Position numbers and translations under genes: made by a program
Shown: positions 1-6,783 of the stretch, piece by piece
Numbering within the stretch: the stretch's first letter is position 1
How the letters are laid out: every line of letters starts with the position of its first letter
Assembly: GCA_017502425.1 (NCBI GenBank)
Contig: JAFVVB010000040.1
Location: 1 to 12,567 of the forward strand
Source: Ruminococcus sp.
GTDB lineage: Bacteria > Bacillota > Clostridia > Oscillospirales > Acutalibacteraceae
Direction: 5' to 3'
DNA length: 12,567 nt
Notes under the pieces: generated by a model
What the model saw: only the letters and a program-made list of their open reading frames with translations
What the model was told of the DNA's origin: nothing
Database searches by the model: none

Positions 1-1
1 C

Positions 2-151
2 AACGGTAACACTCAGGGCATATCAAGGCTTGTAATCGGTATGGATGCCAATGATGCTATCGAAAAGCTCAAAGGCATCGATTGTGGCTCAAGAGGAACA
101 TCTTGTCCTGACCAGCTGGCTACTGCACTTGAGGAAGCACTCGATACTTAA
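2..151 (+). CDS. TSCPD-domain small protein, 3' end (partial)
   Basis: This is the last 49 codons of a gene that begins before the window; reading starts at base 2 and ends with TAA. The visible part contains GMDANDAIEKLKGIDCGSRG followed by TSCPDQLA, which matches the C-terminal half of the small four-cysteine TSCPD family (the TIGR03905 type, roughly 80 residues in full). Two cysteines are visible, Cys28 and Cys35 of the fragment; the other two of the family would lie in the missing N-terminal part. The family's function is unknown. The TSCPD motif also occurs at the C-terminus of some ribonucleotide reductases, where cysteines may bind metal, but the spacing here fits the small stand-alone protein. 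The gene converges with the phosphoglycerate mutase gene and ends just before a terminator. Confidence 0.85.
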   Translation, partial: NGNTQGISRLVIGMDANDAIEKLKGIDCGSRGTSCPDQLATALEEALDT

Positions 152-165
152 AATTTCAATTAATT

Positions 166-198
166 AAAAAACCGCTTGTTATCACAAGCGGTTTTTTT
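166..198. terminator. Bidirectional Rho-independent terminator
   Basis: ACCGCTTGT (171-179) pairs perfectly with ACAAGCGGT (184-192) across a four-base TATC loop. The stem is followed on the plus strand by a T run (192-198) and preceded by an A run (166-171), which is a T run when read on the minus strand. It can therefore stop transcription of the TSCPD gene from the left and of the prfB-apgM unit from the right. It lies 15 bases after the TSCPD stop codon and 8 bases after the mutase stop codon. Confidence 0.93.
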
Positions 199-206
199 AT
201 ATAGAA

Positions 207-1415
207 TTATTTAGATAAGAAATACTCCATCATTGTATAGCCTTCTGCAATGTAATTTCCTGATGCTTTAGCTGTTTCTTCAGTGAAGATATCAGCACCT
301 TCTACCTCATTTCTGCTAGAATAAATGAGATATGGTACAGGGTCAGAAGAATGAGTCTTAATACACAGCGGAGTAGGATGATCAGGGCACACTAAAACCG
401 CAAAATCATCATACGAACGTAAAAATTCAACAACAGGAGCAAGAATTTTTTCATCAATAAGCTCAAGGGATTTTACTTTATTCTTAGCTTCTCCCCTGTG
501 TCCACATTCATCAGGAGCTTCAACGTGAATATACACGAGATCCTGACCATTTTTGAATTCTTCGATGGCAGCTTTGCATTTACCCTCAAAATTAGTATCT
601 ATGTATCCGGTCGCACCATCAACGTCAACTGAATTCATATCAGCACAGATAGCAATACCTTTAAGCAAATCGACAGCAGAGATAACGCTACCTTTTACTG
701 AAAACTTATCGTAAAAACTATCGAGAGCCGGTTTAGTGCCTTCACCCCACAACCATATAGAATTTGCGGGACGTTTACCCCTTTTGATTCTCTCTAAATT
801 TACAGGATGGTCTTTGAGTAGTTCATAGCTTTTTTTCATCATATCATAAAGCTTACCTACATTATCACCCATCGGAATATATTCTTTGATAGGTCGATCG
901 GTAATATCGTGTGGTGGTGTGAGATTATGCCCATCAACAACACCATTATTCCAGACTAAACAATGTCTGTATGATACACCAGGATAATAAGAAAACTCAT
1001 CGTTACCGAGCTTTTCCTGAATATATTCAACTAAAATTTTTGCTTCAGCTGATGAAATATCATCAGCACAGTAGTCAAGCATAGTTTTATCGGAATAATC
1101 AGCCTCATCAGATAAAGTAACGAGATTACATCTGAAAGTAACATCGGTATCTTTCAAATCAATACCGATGCTGGCTGCTTCGAGCGGTGAACGTCCTGAA
1201 TAGTACTTCTTCGCGTCATAACCGAGCACAGCAAGGTTAGCGACGTCACTACCAGGTTTCATACCGTCCTGAACTGTTTTAACTAGACCAATTTCACCTT
1301 TTGATGCTAAGCTATCCATACATGGTTTATACGCAAGCATCATAGGTGTTTTATCATCAAGTGCAGGAAATGGTAAATCAGCCATTCCGTCACACAACAT
1401 AACTAAATATTTCAT
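207..1415 (-). CDS. apgM: 2,3-bisphosphoglycerate-independent phosphoglycerate mutase, archaeal type
   Basis: A cytosolic glycolytic and gluconeogenic enzyme that interconverts 3-phosphoglycerate and 2-phosphoglycerate without 2,3-bisphosphoglycerate, using divalent metals and a phosphoserine intermediate. The 402-residue length and motifs fit the archaeal-type (ApgM, alkaline-phosphatase superfamily) branch, not the longer GpmI of most bacteria. Visible motifs: metal-binding LCDGMAD near residues 7-13; the likely nucleophile Ser56 in KPGSDVANLAVLGYD; WLWGEGTKP at 221-229; HVEAPDECGHRGE at 297-309 with Asp302 and His306; and DHPTP at 345-349 followed by His355. The start chosen is ATG at 1415, because GGAGGT lies just upstream. 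A GTG at 1427 in the same frame would place the ribosome site inside the gene, so I reject it. The gene lies 21 bases downstream of prfB with no terminator between them, so the two are probably cotranscribed. Confidence 0.95.
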   Translation of the reverse strand: MKYLVMLCDGMADLPFPALDDKTPMMLAYKPCMDSLASKGEIGLVKTVQDGMKPGSDVANLAVLGYDAKKYYSGRSPLEAASIGIDLKDTDVTFRCNLVTLSDEADYSDKTMLDYCADDISSAEAKILVEYIQEKLGNDEFSYYPGVSYRHCLVWNNGVVDGHNLTPPHDITDRPIKEYIPMGDNVGKLYDMMKKSYELLKDHPVNLERIKRGKRPANSIWLWGEGTKPALDSFYDKFSVKGSVISAVDLLKGIAICADMNSVDVDGATGYIDTNFEGKCKAAIEEFKNGQDLVYIHVEAPDECGHRGEAKNKVKSLELIDEKILAPVVEFLRSYDDFAVLVCPDHPTPLCIKTHSSDPVPYLIYSSRNEVEGADIFTEETAKASGNYIAEGYTMMEYFLSK

Positions 1416-1419
1416 AGTG

Positions 1420-1425
1420 ACCTCC
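1420..1425 (-). promoter_or_regulatory. Ribosome binding site deciding the apgM start
   Basis: GGAGGT on the minus strand lies four bases before the ATG at 1415. An upstream in-frame GTG (1425-1427) overlaps this site and has no comparable sequence before it, which fixes the mutase start at 1415. Confidence 0.85.
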
Positions 1426-1436
1426 ACTAAAAAGTA

Positions 1437-2555
1437 TTAGCCTTCAAGTTCTCCTAAACTAAGGCTCTTTAAATAAGCATTGATAAAACCATCTAAATCG
1501 CCGTCCATAACAGCGTTTATGTTACCGGTTTCAAAGTTAGTTCTATGGTCTTTAACGAGTGTATATGGCATAAAGACATAAGAACGTATCTGGCTACCCC
1601 AGGTGATTTCTTTCTGGACACCCTTGATATCCTCGATTTTATCAAGATGCTCTCGCTCTTTGATTTCCATAAGCTTTGAAATAAGCATCTTCATAGCTAC
1701 ATCACGGTTCTGATACTGTGAACGTTCAACCTGTGATGCAACAACTATACCGGTAGGGATATGGGTAAGTCGTACAGCAGATGATGTTTTGTTAACTTTC
1801 TGTCCACCTGCACCGGAAGCACGATATACGTCCATTTTAATCTCATCAGCAGGGATATCAACCTTAATATCATCATTAATCTCAGGCATAACTTCAAGCG
1901 ATGAGAAGCTGGTGTGTCTTCTGCCAGCGGAGTCAAACGGAGAAACTCGTACCAGACGATGTACACCTGCTTCGCTCTTTAAGTATCCGTAAGCATTTTC
2001 ACCTTCTATAAGAAGCACGGCGCTTTTTAGTCCAGCCTCATCGCCATCTAGATAATCGATTTCTTTAACGTTGAATCCATGAGCAGCAGCCCATCGTGAA
2101 TACATACGATAAAGCATTTCAGCCCAATCCTGAGCCTCTGTACCACCTGAACCTGCATGGAAAGTCAAAATAGCATTATTAACATCATACTCACCTGTCA
2201 GAAGTGTAGATAATCTCTGACGTTCAAGATCTGTCTTTATAGTTTCAAACTCGCTTAAAGCTTCATCGAGCAAGGATAAATCCTCTTCTTCGTTAGCTAA
2301 TTCAATAAGAGCAATAGTATCCTCATATCTCATATCGAGCTTTTCATACTGTTCAACCTTATCCTTAAGATTACTGGTACGCTGTAAAATTTTCTGAGAA
2401 TTTTCCATATCATCCCAAAACCCAGGCTCAGCAGCTCTGTTTTCGAGCTGTTCGATTTCACTCTTCATAGAATCAAGTCCCAAAGCTGATTTTAAGTCAT
2501 CAATCTCAGGACGTATAGCTTCAAGTGATAGTTTAAGTTCTTCAAATTGCAGCAT
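1437..2555 (-). CDS. prfB: Peptide chain release factor 2
   Basis: A 372-residue class I release factor that recognises UGA and UAA in the ribosomal A site and triggers hydrolysis of peptidyl-tRNA. The N-terminal helical domain (about 1-110) is followed by the core domains. SPF at residues 205-207 is the RF2 tripeptide that reads the stop codon (RF1 has a PxT-type motif instead). GGQ at 250-252, within RASGAGGQKVNKTSSA, is the catalytic loop. Start is ATG 2555, preceded by AAGAGGT with a seven-base spacer. In many bacteria prfB carries an in-frame UGA at about codon 26 that must be bypassed by a +1 frameshift. Here the frame is open throughout and codon 26 is GGA, so that autoregulatory switch is absent. 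A good promoter lies upstream at 2589-2617. apgM follows 21 bases downstream. Confidence 0.97.
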   Translation of the reverse strand: MLQFEELKLSLEAIRPEIDDLKSALGLDSMKSEIEQLENRAAEPGFWDDMENSQKILQRTSNLKDKVEQYEKLDMRYEDTIALIELANEEEDLSLLDEALSEFETIKTDLERQRLSTLLTGEYDVNNAILTFHAGSGGTEAQDWAEMLYRMYSRWAAAHGFNVKEIDYLDGDEAGLKSAVLLIEGENAYGYLKSEAGVHRLVRVSPFDSAGRRHTSFSSLEVMPEINDDIKVDIPADEIKMDVYRASGAGGQKVNKTSSAVRLTHIPTGIVVASQVERSQYQNRDVAMKMLISKLMEIKEREHLDKIEDIKGVQKEITWGSQIRSYVFMPYTLVKDHRTNFETGNINAVMDGDLDGFINAYLKSLSLGELEG

Positions 2556-2588
2556 TATAAATACCTCTTTGCCTATTTTTTCATAATA

Positions 2589-2617
2589 ATTATATACGAT
2601 TGTTTATCAATTGTAAA
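2589..2617 (-). promoter_or_regulatory. Sigma-A-type promoter of prfB-apgM
   Basis: Read on the minus strand: TTTACA (-35, 2612-2617), a 17-base spacer, and a perfect TATAAT (-10, 2589-2594). Transcription should begin around 2582, giving a short leader of about 25-30 bases before the prfB ATG at 2555. No leader structure or riboswitch fits in so short a space. Confidence 0.82.
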
Positions 2618-2637
2618 GTTAGTATATAATAAATATG

Positions 2638-2666
2638 TTGCAGTTTTTCCAAAACTTTGATATAAT
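2638..2666 (+). promoter_or_regulatory. Sigma-A-type promoter of the RING/DUF2628 gene and galU
   Basis: TTGCAG (-35, 2638-2643), a 17-base spacer, and a perfect TATAAT (-10, 2661-2666), which is preceded by TGA and so forms an extended -10 (TGnTATAAT). Transcription should start near 2673, about 23 bases before the ATG at 2696. The promoter is back to back with that of prfB: the two -35 boxes are separated by 20 bases. Confidence 0.85.
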
Positions 2667-2695
2667 ATGACCAAGTAAGACAATAGGAGTAGTGT

Positions 2696-3679
2696 ATGGA
2701 CTATATAGGCAATAAATGTCCCGTATGTGACAAGTATTTTCACGTCGGCGATGATGTTGTAGTCTGTCCTGAATGTGGCACTCCACACCACAGAGAATGT
2801 TATAATCATCTGAGAGAATGTGCTAACACCTCTAAACATAAGGACGGATACGACTATCAACAGGACTTAAATAATTCTACGGAAGATGACGGCGAGTTTA
2901 TTATATGCAAAAAGTGTTCTGCTAAAAATGACAGCAGCGCTTTTTTCTGCAGCAAATGCGGAAATTCACTCCACGAAATTCCGAATTCTCAACAAAATCC
3001 TTACGTAGGTAATAATCAGAACACTCCCCCATTTTCTCAAAATGGTACCAACGTCATCATGTTTGACCCACTTGCCGGAGTTAACCCTAATACTGACTTA
3101 GGTGATGGAGTGACTGTCGGAGAAACTGCAAAATTTGTAAAACAGAACACTCCGTATTTTATCACAATTTTTAACAACATAAAGAACTTTTCTAAATCAA
3201 GATTCAATTTCTGTGCGGCGATTTTCGGAGGTGGGTATCTCCTCTTCAGAAAAATGTACAAACTGGGGGCTATCATCACCGCCATTCAGGCTGCTTTAAT
3301 CGTTCTTGAACTTTACATCAACTATTACATCACATCAAGCGGTGCTTTTGATAAGTATTTTGAGGCACTATACACTTACGATACTAACGCCGCAATGCTG
3401 CATTTCTCTAAATTCAGCGAACAAGAGATGAGTGTACTGCTCATCTACTATGCTATATCTGTCACGATGCTTGTGATGTGTATCGTAGTCGGTGCATGTG
3501 CAAACAGGATGTATTTTAATCATTGTAAGAAAAGTATTCTTAAAATCAAGAATACTGTTGATATATCAGAAAACCGCGATGATATCCTCAAAAAAAGAGG
3601 TGGCGTGAACGCTCCTTTAGCTATTTCACTATGGATATCGTACATGATAATATCATATTTACCTGTATTTTTTTATTAA
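2696..3679 (+). CDS. Membrane protein with RING-like zinc finger, zinc ribbon and DUF2628 region
   Basis: A 327-residue protein of unknown function. Residues 8-42 hold a cysteine/histidine pattern (Cys8, Cys11, Cys24, Cys27, His31/32, Cys35, Cys42) resembling the prokaryotic RING family (Prok-RING_1). A second site, Cys71-x2-Cys74 and Cys85-x2-Cys88 (ICKKCSA...FFCSKCGN), is a classic zinc ribbon. A polar Asn/Gln/Pro-rich linker (about 92-125) follows. The C-terminal half has hydrophobic segments at about 170-186, 188-208, 246-270 and 307-325; SRFNFCAAIFGGGYLLFRKMY and the later NRMYFNHCKKSI resemble DUF2628 membrane proteins. The cytoplasmic zinc domains thus appear tethered to the membrane. 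RBS is AGGAG at 2685-2689. galU follows 27 bases downstream without a terminator, suggesting cotranscription and perhaps an envelope role. The RING resemblance does not establish ubiquitin-ligase-like activity. Confidence 0.85.
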   Translation: MDYIGNKCPVCDKYFHVGDDVVVCPECGTPHHRECYNHLRECANTSKHKDGYDYQQDLNNSTEDDGEFIICKKCSAKNDSSAFFCSKCGNSLHEIPNSQQNPYVGNNQNTPPFSQNGTNVIMFDPLAGVNPNTDLGDGVTVGETAKFVKQNTPYFITIFNNIKNFSKSRFNFCAAIFGGGYLLFRKMYKLGAIITAIQAALIVLELYINYYITSSGAFDKYFEALYTYDTNAAMLHFSKFSEQEMSVLLIYYAISVTMLVMCIVVGACANRMYFNHCKKSILKIKNTVDISENRDDILKKRGGVNAPLAISLWISYMIISYLPVFFY

Positions 3680-3706
3680 AGATCAGTATTTGATCAGGAG
3701 GAAATT

Positions 3707-4579
3707 ATGAGAATCACAAAAGCTGTTATCCCTGCGGCGGGTTTAGGAACCAGAGTTCTACCGGCTACTAAAGCAATGCCAAAAGAAATGTTGCCTATCG
3801 TAGACAAGCCATCTATTCAGTACATTGTTGAGGAAGCTGTGAACTCGGGAATCACCGATATTCTTATTATCACTAACCGTGGTAAGGGTATTATCGAAGA
3901 TCATTTCGACAGCACTCCGTTACTCGAACAGGTTTTAGAAAACGGCAACAAAACCGAACTTCTCAAAAGCATTGAGAATATCCACAAACTTGCAAACATC
4001 TCTTATGTCAGACAGATTGAAACAAAAGGTTTAGGACATGCTGTTTCTAAAGCTAAAACCTTTGTTGGTAACGAACCATTCGTTGTCATGTATGGTGATG
4101 ATGTAATTATAGGTGATACCCCTGCTACTAAAGAGCTTATTGATGCTTACGGCAAGCATGGAAAAGGTGTTTTAGGTGTAAAAAAAGTTGACGCTAAAGA
4201 CATCTATAAATACAGCTCATTAAAAGTTGAGAATATCCACGATAATGTTTACAAATGCACCGATATGATCGAAAAACCACAGACTGACGAAGAAGTTATG
4301 TCTCTGTTCTCTATTCAGGGCCGTTGTGTTCTTCCTCCTGAAATATTCGATATTCTTGAAAACACAGCACCTGGTGCAGGCGGCGAAATCCAGCTTACAG
4401 ATGCTATGAGAGAACTCGCTACTACATACGGTATGACTGCGGTAGAGTACACAGGAAAAAGATATGATATGGGAAACAAACTCGGTATCATGAAAGCTTC
4501 TATCGAAGTAGGACTTGAACACGACGAAGTAAAAGACGGTCTAAGAGAGTATCTCAAAGAACTCGCAAAAACACTTTAA
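3707..4579 (+). CDS. galU: UTP--glucose-1-phosphate uridylyltransferase
   Basis: A cytosolic enzyme that makes UDP-glucose from UTP and glucose 1-phosphate, feeding glycolipids, exopolysaccharide, teichoic-acid decoration and galactose use. The 290-residue length is normal for bacterial GalU/GtaB. The nucleotide-binding start AVIPAAGLGTRVLPATKAMP (6-25) is followed by KEMLPIVDKPSIQYIVEEA, with Lys26 at the expected active-site position. Further family motifs are KGLGHAV (107-113), GDD (130-132), EKP (189-191), GEIQLTDA (226-233) and GKRYDMGNKLGIMKA (250-264). RBS AGGAGG at 3696-3701 lies five bases before the ATG. It is the second gene of the transcript starting near 2673 and is closed by a strong terminator at 4603-4640. 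Related sugar-nucleotide transferases such as RmlA lack this motif set. Confidence 0.97.
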   Translation: MRITKAVIPAAGLGTRVLPATKAMPKEMLPIVDKPSIQYIVEEAVNSGITDILIITNRGKGIIEDHFDSTPLLEQVLENGNKTELLKSIENIHKLANISYVRQIETKGLGHAVSKAKTFVGNEPFVVMYGDDVIIGDTPATKELIDAYGKHGKGVLGVKKVDAKDIYKYSSLKVENIHDNVYKCTDMIEKPQTDEEVMSLFSIQGRCVLPPEIFDILENTAPGAGGEIQLTDAMRELATTYGMTAVEYTGKRYDMGNKLGIMKASIEVGLEHDEVKDGLREYLKELAKTL

Positions 4580-4602
4580 TTTCAGTAATAATTCGCATTC
4601 AG

Positions 4603-4640
4603 AATAAAGCGACCTCGAAATCAGGTCGCTTTATTTTTTT
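4603..4640 (+). terminator. Rho-independent terminator after galU
   Basis: AATAAAGCGACCT (4603-4615) and AGGTCGCTTTATT (4623-4635) form a perfect 13-base-pair stem with a seven-base loop, followed by a T run to 4640. It begins 23 bases after the galU stop codon and ends the RING/DUF2628-galU transcript, so the ACT gene downstream needs its own promoter. Confidence 0.96.
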
Positions 4641-4659
4641 GCTTTAAAAATAATCAAAA

Positions 4660-4716
4660 AAATGTAAAATATTGATATTTAATTGTGCATTGTTTTCTTT
4701 ACATTTAAAAAATGTA
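4660..4716 (+). promoter_or_regulatory. Possible operator: three AAATGTA half-sites
   Basis: AAATGTAAA (4660-4668) is the exact inverse of TTTACATTT (4698-4706), and AAATGTA recurs at 4710-4716. The second and third copies form a palindrome, ACATTT-AAA-AAATGT (4701-4715), overlapping the -35 box and spacer of the ACT-gene promoter. A DNA-binding repressor could sit here. The region is AT-rich, so chance repeats are also plausible. Confidence 0.35.
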
Positions 4717-4726
4717 GGAGTATAAT
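4698..4726 (+). promoter_or_regulatory. Sigma-A-type promoter of the ACT/UPF0210 genes, possibly also of the V-ATPase operon
   Basis: TTTACA (-35, 4698-4703), a 17-base spacer, and a perfect TATAAT (-10, 4721-4726). Transcription should start near 4733, about 33 bases before the ACT-gene ATG. It is the only convincing promoter I see between the galU terminator and the end of the window. Confidence 0.85.
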
Positions 4727-4765
4727 TATATATGTTTATGTATCATATTATTAGGAGGGTTTTCA

Positions 4766-5035
4766 ATGAAAGCTGTAATCACTGTTTTAGGTAAAGATAC
4801 TGTCGGGATTTTAGCAAAAGTTTCAGCAGTTTGTGCTGATAACGACGTTAATGTTATCGAGGTTACCCAAAGCGTCATGCAGGATATGTTCGCTATGATT
4901 ATGCTCGTTGACATCAAAAGCTCTAAGTTGCCATTTAACGAACTTTCAAATAAGTTCGATATCGCAGGTAATGAAATGGGTGTTAAAATCCACGTTATGC
5001 ACGAAGACATCTTTAACAGTATGCATAAAATCTAA
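4766..5035 (+). CDS. ACT-domain protein, UPF0237 family
   Basis: An 89-residue protein made almost wholly of one ACT domain, the small fold that commonly binds amino acids and acts as a regulatory sensor. The start, MKAVITVLGKDTVGILAKVS, carries the typical GxDxxGILAxVS pattern, followed by VNVIEVTQSVMQDMFAM, which fits the UPF0237 family. It resembles the ACT module of the glycine-cleavage regulator GcvR, but nothing here shows that ligand. The ligand and targets are unknown. RBS AGGAGGG (4753-4759) precedes the ATG by six bases. The UPF0210 gene starts 15 bases after its stop codon. This neighbouring pair is conserved across many Firmicutes, which suggests the two proteins act together, with the ACT protein perhaps sensing a metabolite for its partner. 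Confidence 0.93.
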   Translation: MKAVITVLGKDTVGILAKVSAVCADNDVNVIEVTQSVMQDMFAMIMLVDIKSSKLPFNELSNKFDIAGNEMGVKIHVMHEDIFNSMHKI

Positions 5036-5050
5036 ATTCGGAGAACTGAT

Positions 5051-6409
5051 ATGATTGAAACAAAAGATATACTTGAAACGATAAATATGATAGAAAACGA
5101 ACATCTTGATGTTCGTACCGTTACCATGGGTATTTCGCTTTTGGACTGTATCGATTCGGATATTGATAAAGCGTGTGATAAAATCTATGACAAAATATGC
5201 CGATATGCTAAAGACTTAGTAAAAACGGCTGAAAACATCTCTAGTGAATATGGCATACCGATTATCAACAAGAGAATAGCTGTAACACCTATTGCTATGC
5301 TTGCATCAGTATGCCAGACTCAGAAAATCACTAAATTTGCTAAAACTCTTGATAAAGCCGCAAATGAACTCGGCGTTGACTTTATCGGTGGATACTCAGC
5401 TCTTGTTGAAAAAGGTTTTGCAAGTGGTGACTACGCACTTATTGAAAGTATTCCTGAAGCTCTCAGCATCACAGATAAAGTATGTTCATCAGTAAATATT
5501 GGTTCAACAAAAGCTGGTATCAATATGGATGCTGTTAAAATGATGGGTAAAATCGTCAAAGAAAGTGCAGTACTTACTGCCGACAGACAATGTATCGGTG
5601 CTGCTAAGCTGGTTGTATTTTGTAATGCAGTTCAGGATAACCCGTTTATGGCAGGTGCTTTCCATGGTGTCGGCGAAGCTGACTGTGTAATTAATGTTGG
5701 CGTTTCCGGTCCCGGTGTAGTAAGAGCTGCTCTTTCCAAAGCTACCGACTGTGATATTACCGGTGTTGCTGACCTCGTTAAAAAGACTGCATTTAAAATA
5801 ACCAGAATGGGTCAGCTCGTAGCAAGAGAAGCTTCTAAAAGATTATCCGTACCTTTCGGTATCGTCGATCTTTCCCTCGCTCCTACTCCTGCTGTTGGTG
5901 ACAGCGTAGCATATATTTTAGAAGAAATGGGTCTTGAGGTATGTGGATGTCACGGCACAACTGCCGCACTAGCTCTGCTTAACGATGCTGTAAAAAAAGG
6001 TGGCGTTATGGCATCATCCCACGTTGGTGGTCTGAGTGGCGCATTCATTCCAGTCAGCGAAGATGCGGGTATGATCAACGCTGCTAAAAGTGGCGCTCTT
6101 GACATCACTAAACTCGAAGCTATGACCGCTGTGTGCTCAGTAGGACTTGATATGATAGTAGTACCAGGTGATATTACACCGGAAACCATTTCTGCTATTA
6201 TTGCTGACGAAGCAGCTATCGGTATGGTTAATACTAAAACCACCGCTGTACGTATTATTCCTGCTATCGGACTAAAAGCTGGCGATGAACTTAACTTCGG
6301 TGGATTACTCGGTTACGGACCTGTAATGCCAGTAAGATACGGTGATCCTACTAAATTCGTCACACGTGGTGGCAGAATTCCTGCTCCACTTCAAGCATTG
6401 AAAAACTGA
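5051..6409 (+). CDS. UPF0210 / PFL-family protein (DUF711)
   Basis: A 452-residue protein of the UPF0210 (DUF711) family, the usual full length. The family is named PFL-like because its fold resembles pyruvate formate-lyase, but I see no basis for assigning formate-lyase activity, and the biochemical function is unknown. Recognisable blocks include SVNIGSTKAGINMDAVKMMG, FCNAVQDNPFMAGAFHGVGE, INVGVSGPGVVRAAL and FGIVDLSLAPTPAVGDSVA, and the glycine-rich C-terminal LNFGGLLGYGPVMPV. There are no membrane segments, so a cytosolic enzyme is likely. GGAGA at 5040-5044 serves as RBS. The ACT gene lies 15 bases upstream. The first V-ATPase gene starts 28 bases downstream with no hairpin terminator between, so readthrough into the ATPase operon is expected. 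Confidence 0.93.
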   Translation: MIETKDILETINMIENEHLDVRTVTMGISLLDCIDSDIDKACDKIYDKICRYAKDLVKTAENISSEYGIPIINKRIAVTPIAMLASVCQTQKITKFAKTLDKAANELGVDFIGGYSALVEKGFASGDYALIESIPEALSITDKVCSSVNIGSTKAGINMDAVKMMGKIVKESAVLTADRQCIGAAKLVVFCNAVQDNPFMAGAFHGVGEADCVINVGVSGPGVVRAALSKATDCDITGVADLVKKTAFKITRMGQLVAREASKRLSVPFGIVDLSLAPTPAVGDSVAYILEEMGLEVCGCHGTTAALALLNDAVKKGGVMASSHVGGLSGAFIPVSEDAGMINAAKSGALDITKLEAMTAVCSVGLDMIVVPGDITPETISAIIADEAAIGMVNTKTTAVRIIPAIGLKAGDELNFGGLLGYGPVMPVRYGDPTKFVTRGGRIPAPLQALKN

Positions 6410-6437
6410 TTTATAAATTTTATGGAGGCGATGATTC

Positions 6438-6749
6438 ATGCAGGATATGCTCAAAAAAATCATCGAGATGGACGAACAAGCCAGACTCGTTAAAGAAAAA
6501 GCTCAGAAAGAAAAAGCTGACGCTGAAAAGGAAATCATCGAAACTAAAGAAAGAATATATAACGATTACATTAATCGTGCTAAGGAACGTGTTGAGAAAA
6601 ACCTCGAGGTTGATAAGCAGAATGCTGAAAAAGCGTGGAAAGATGCTAAAACCAAACACGATGCTACACTTTCAGCTCTTCAAACCACAGCAGATAAAAT
6701 GCATGATCAGTGGGTCAAAGAAATTGTAGACAGAACTCTCAACGCATAA
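6438..6749 (+). CDS. ntpF: V-type ATPase subunit G/H (peripheral stalk coiled coil)
   Basis: A 103-residue, highly charged protein rich in Lys, Glu and Ala with no hydrophobic membrane segment. It is almost continuously helical from about residue 5 to 80 (for example KEKAQKEKADAEKEIIETKE), as expected for the long coiled-coil stalk partner of subunit E (called G in Thermus, H in archaea, NtpF in Enterococcus). In the complex it pairs with E to form stators that hold the A3B3 head against subunit I. The assignment rests on composition, length and position as first gene of the ATPase operon; sequence motifs in this family are weak. GGAGG at 6424-6428 is the RBS, nine bases from the ATG. An ATG at 6431 is out of frame. 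Subunit C follows after 34 bases. Confidence 0.85.
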   Translation: MQDMLKKIIEMDEQARLVKEKAQKEKADAEKEIIETKERIYNDYINRAKERVEKNLEVDKQNAEKAWKDAKTKHDATLSALQTTADKMHDQWVKEIVDRTLNA

Positions 6750-6766
6750 TTATAAAAAAATTTTAC

Positions 6767-6780
6767 AGGAGGTGAACCTC
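6767..6780 (+). promoter_or_regulatory. Ribosome binding site of subunit C, able to fold into a small hairpin
   Basis: AGGAGG (6767-6772) lies 11 bases before the ATG at 6784. GAGG (6769-6772) can pair with CCTC (6777-6780) around a TGAA tetraloop, which would partly hide the ribosome site. The in-frame GTG at 6772-6774 overlaps the AGGAGG itself and is not a plausible start. Confidence 0.6.
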
Positions 6781-6783
6781 AAT

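Noticed and set aside
2573..2860. 95-codon minus-strand open frame across the divergent promoter region
   Set aside because: It covers both promoters and the zinc-finger codons of the opposite gene, and the product looks like translated AT-rich DNA.
3681..3695. GATCA-GTATT-TGATC inverted repeat before galU
   Set aside because: Five-base arms with no T run; too short to call a terminator or operator.
4220..4557. Two minus-strand open frames opposite galU
   Set aside because: They are antisense to conserved GalU motifs, with no promoter or ribosome site and Ser/Cys/Ile-rich composition typical of shadow frames.
6390..6426. Possible internal promoter before subunit G/H (TTCAAG-N16-TATAAA or TTGAAA-N17-TATGGA)
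   Set aside because: The first has a poor -35; the second has a poor -10 that overlaps the ribosome site and would start within the leader. Neither is convincing.
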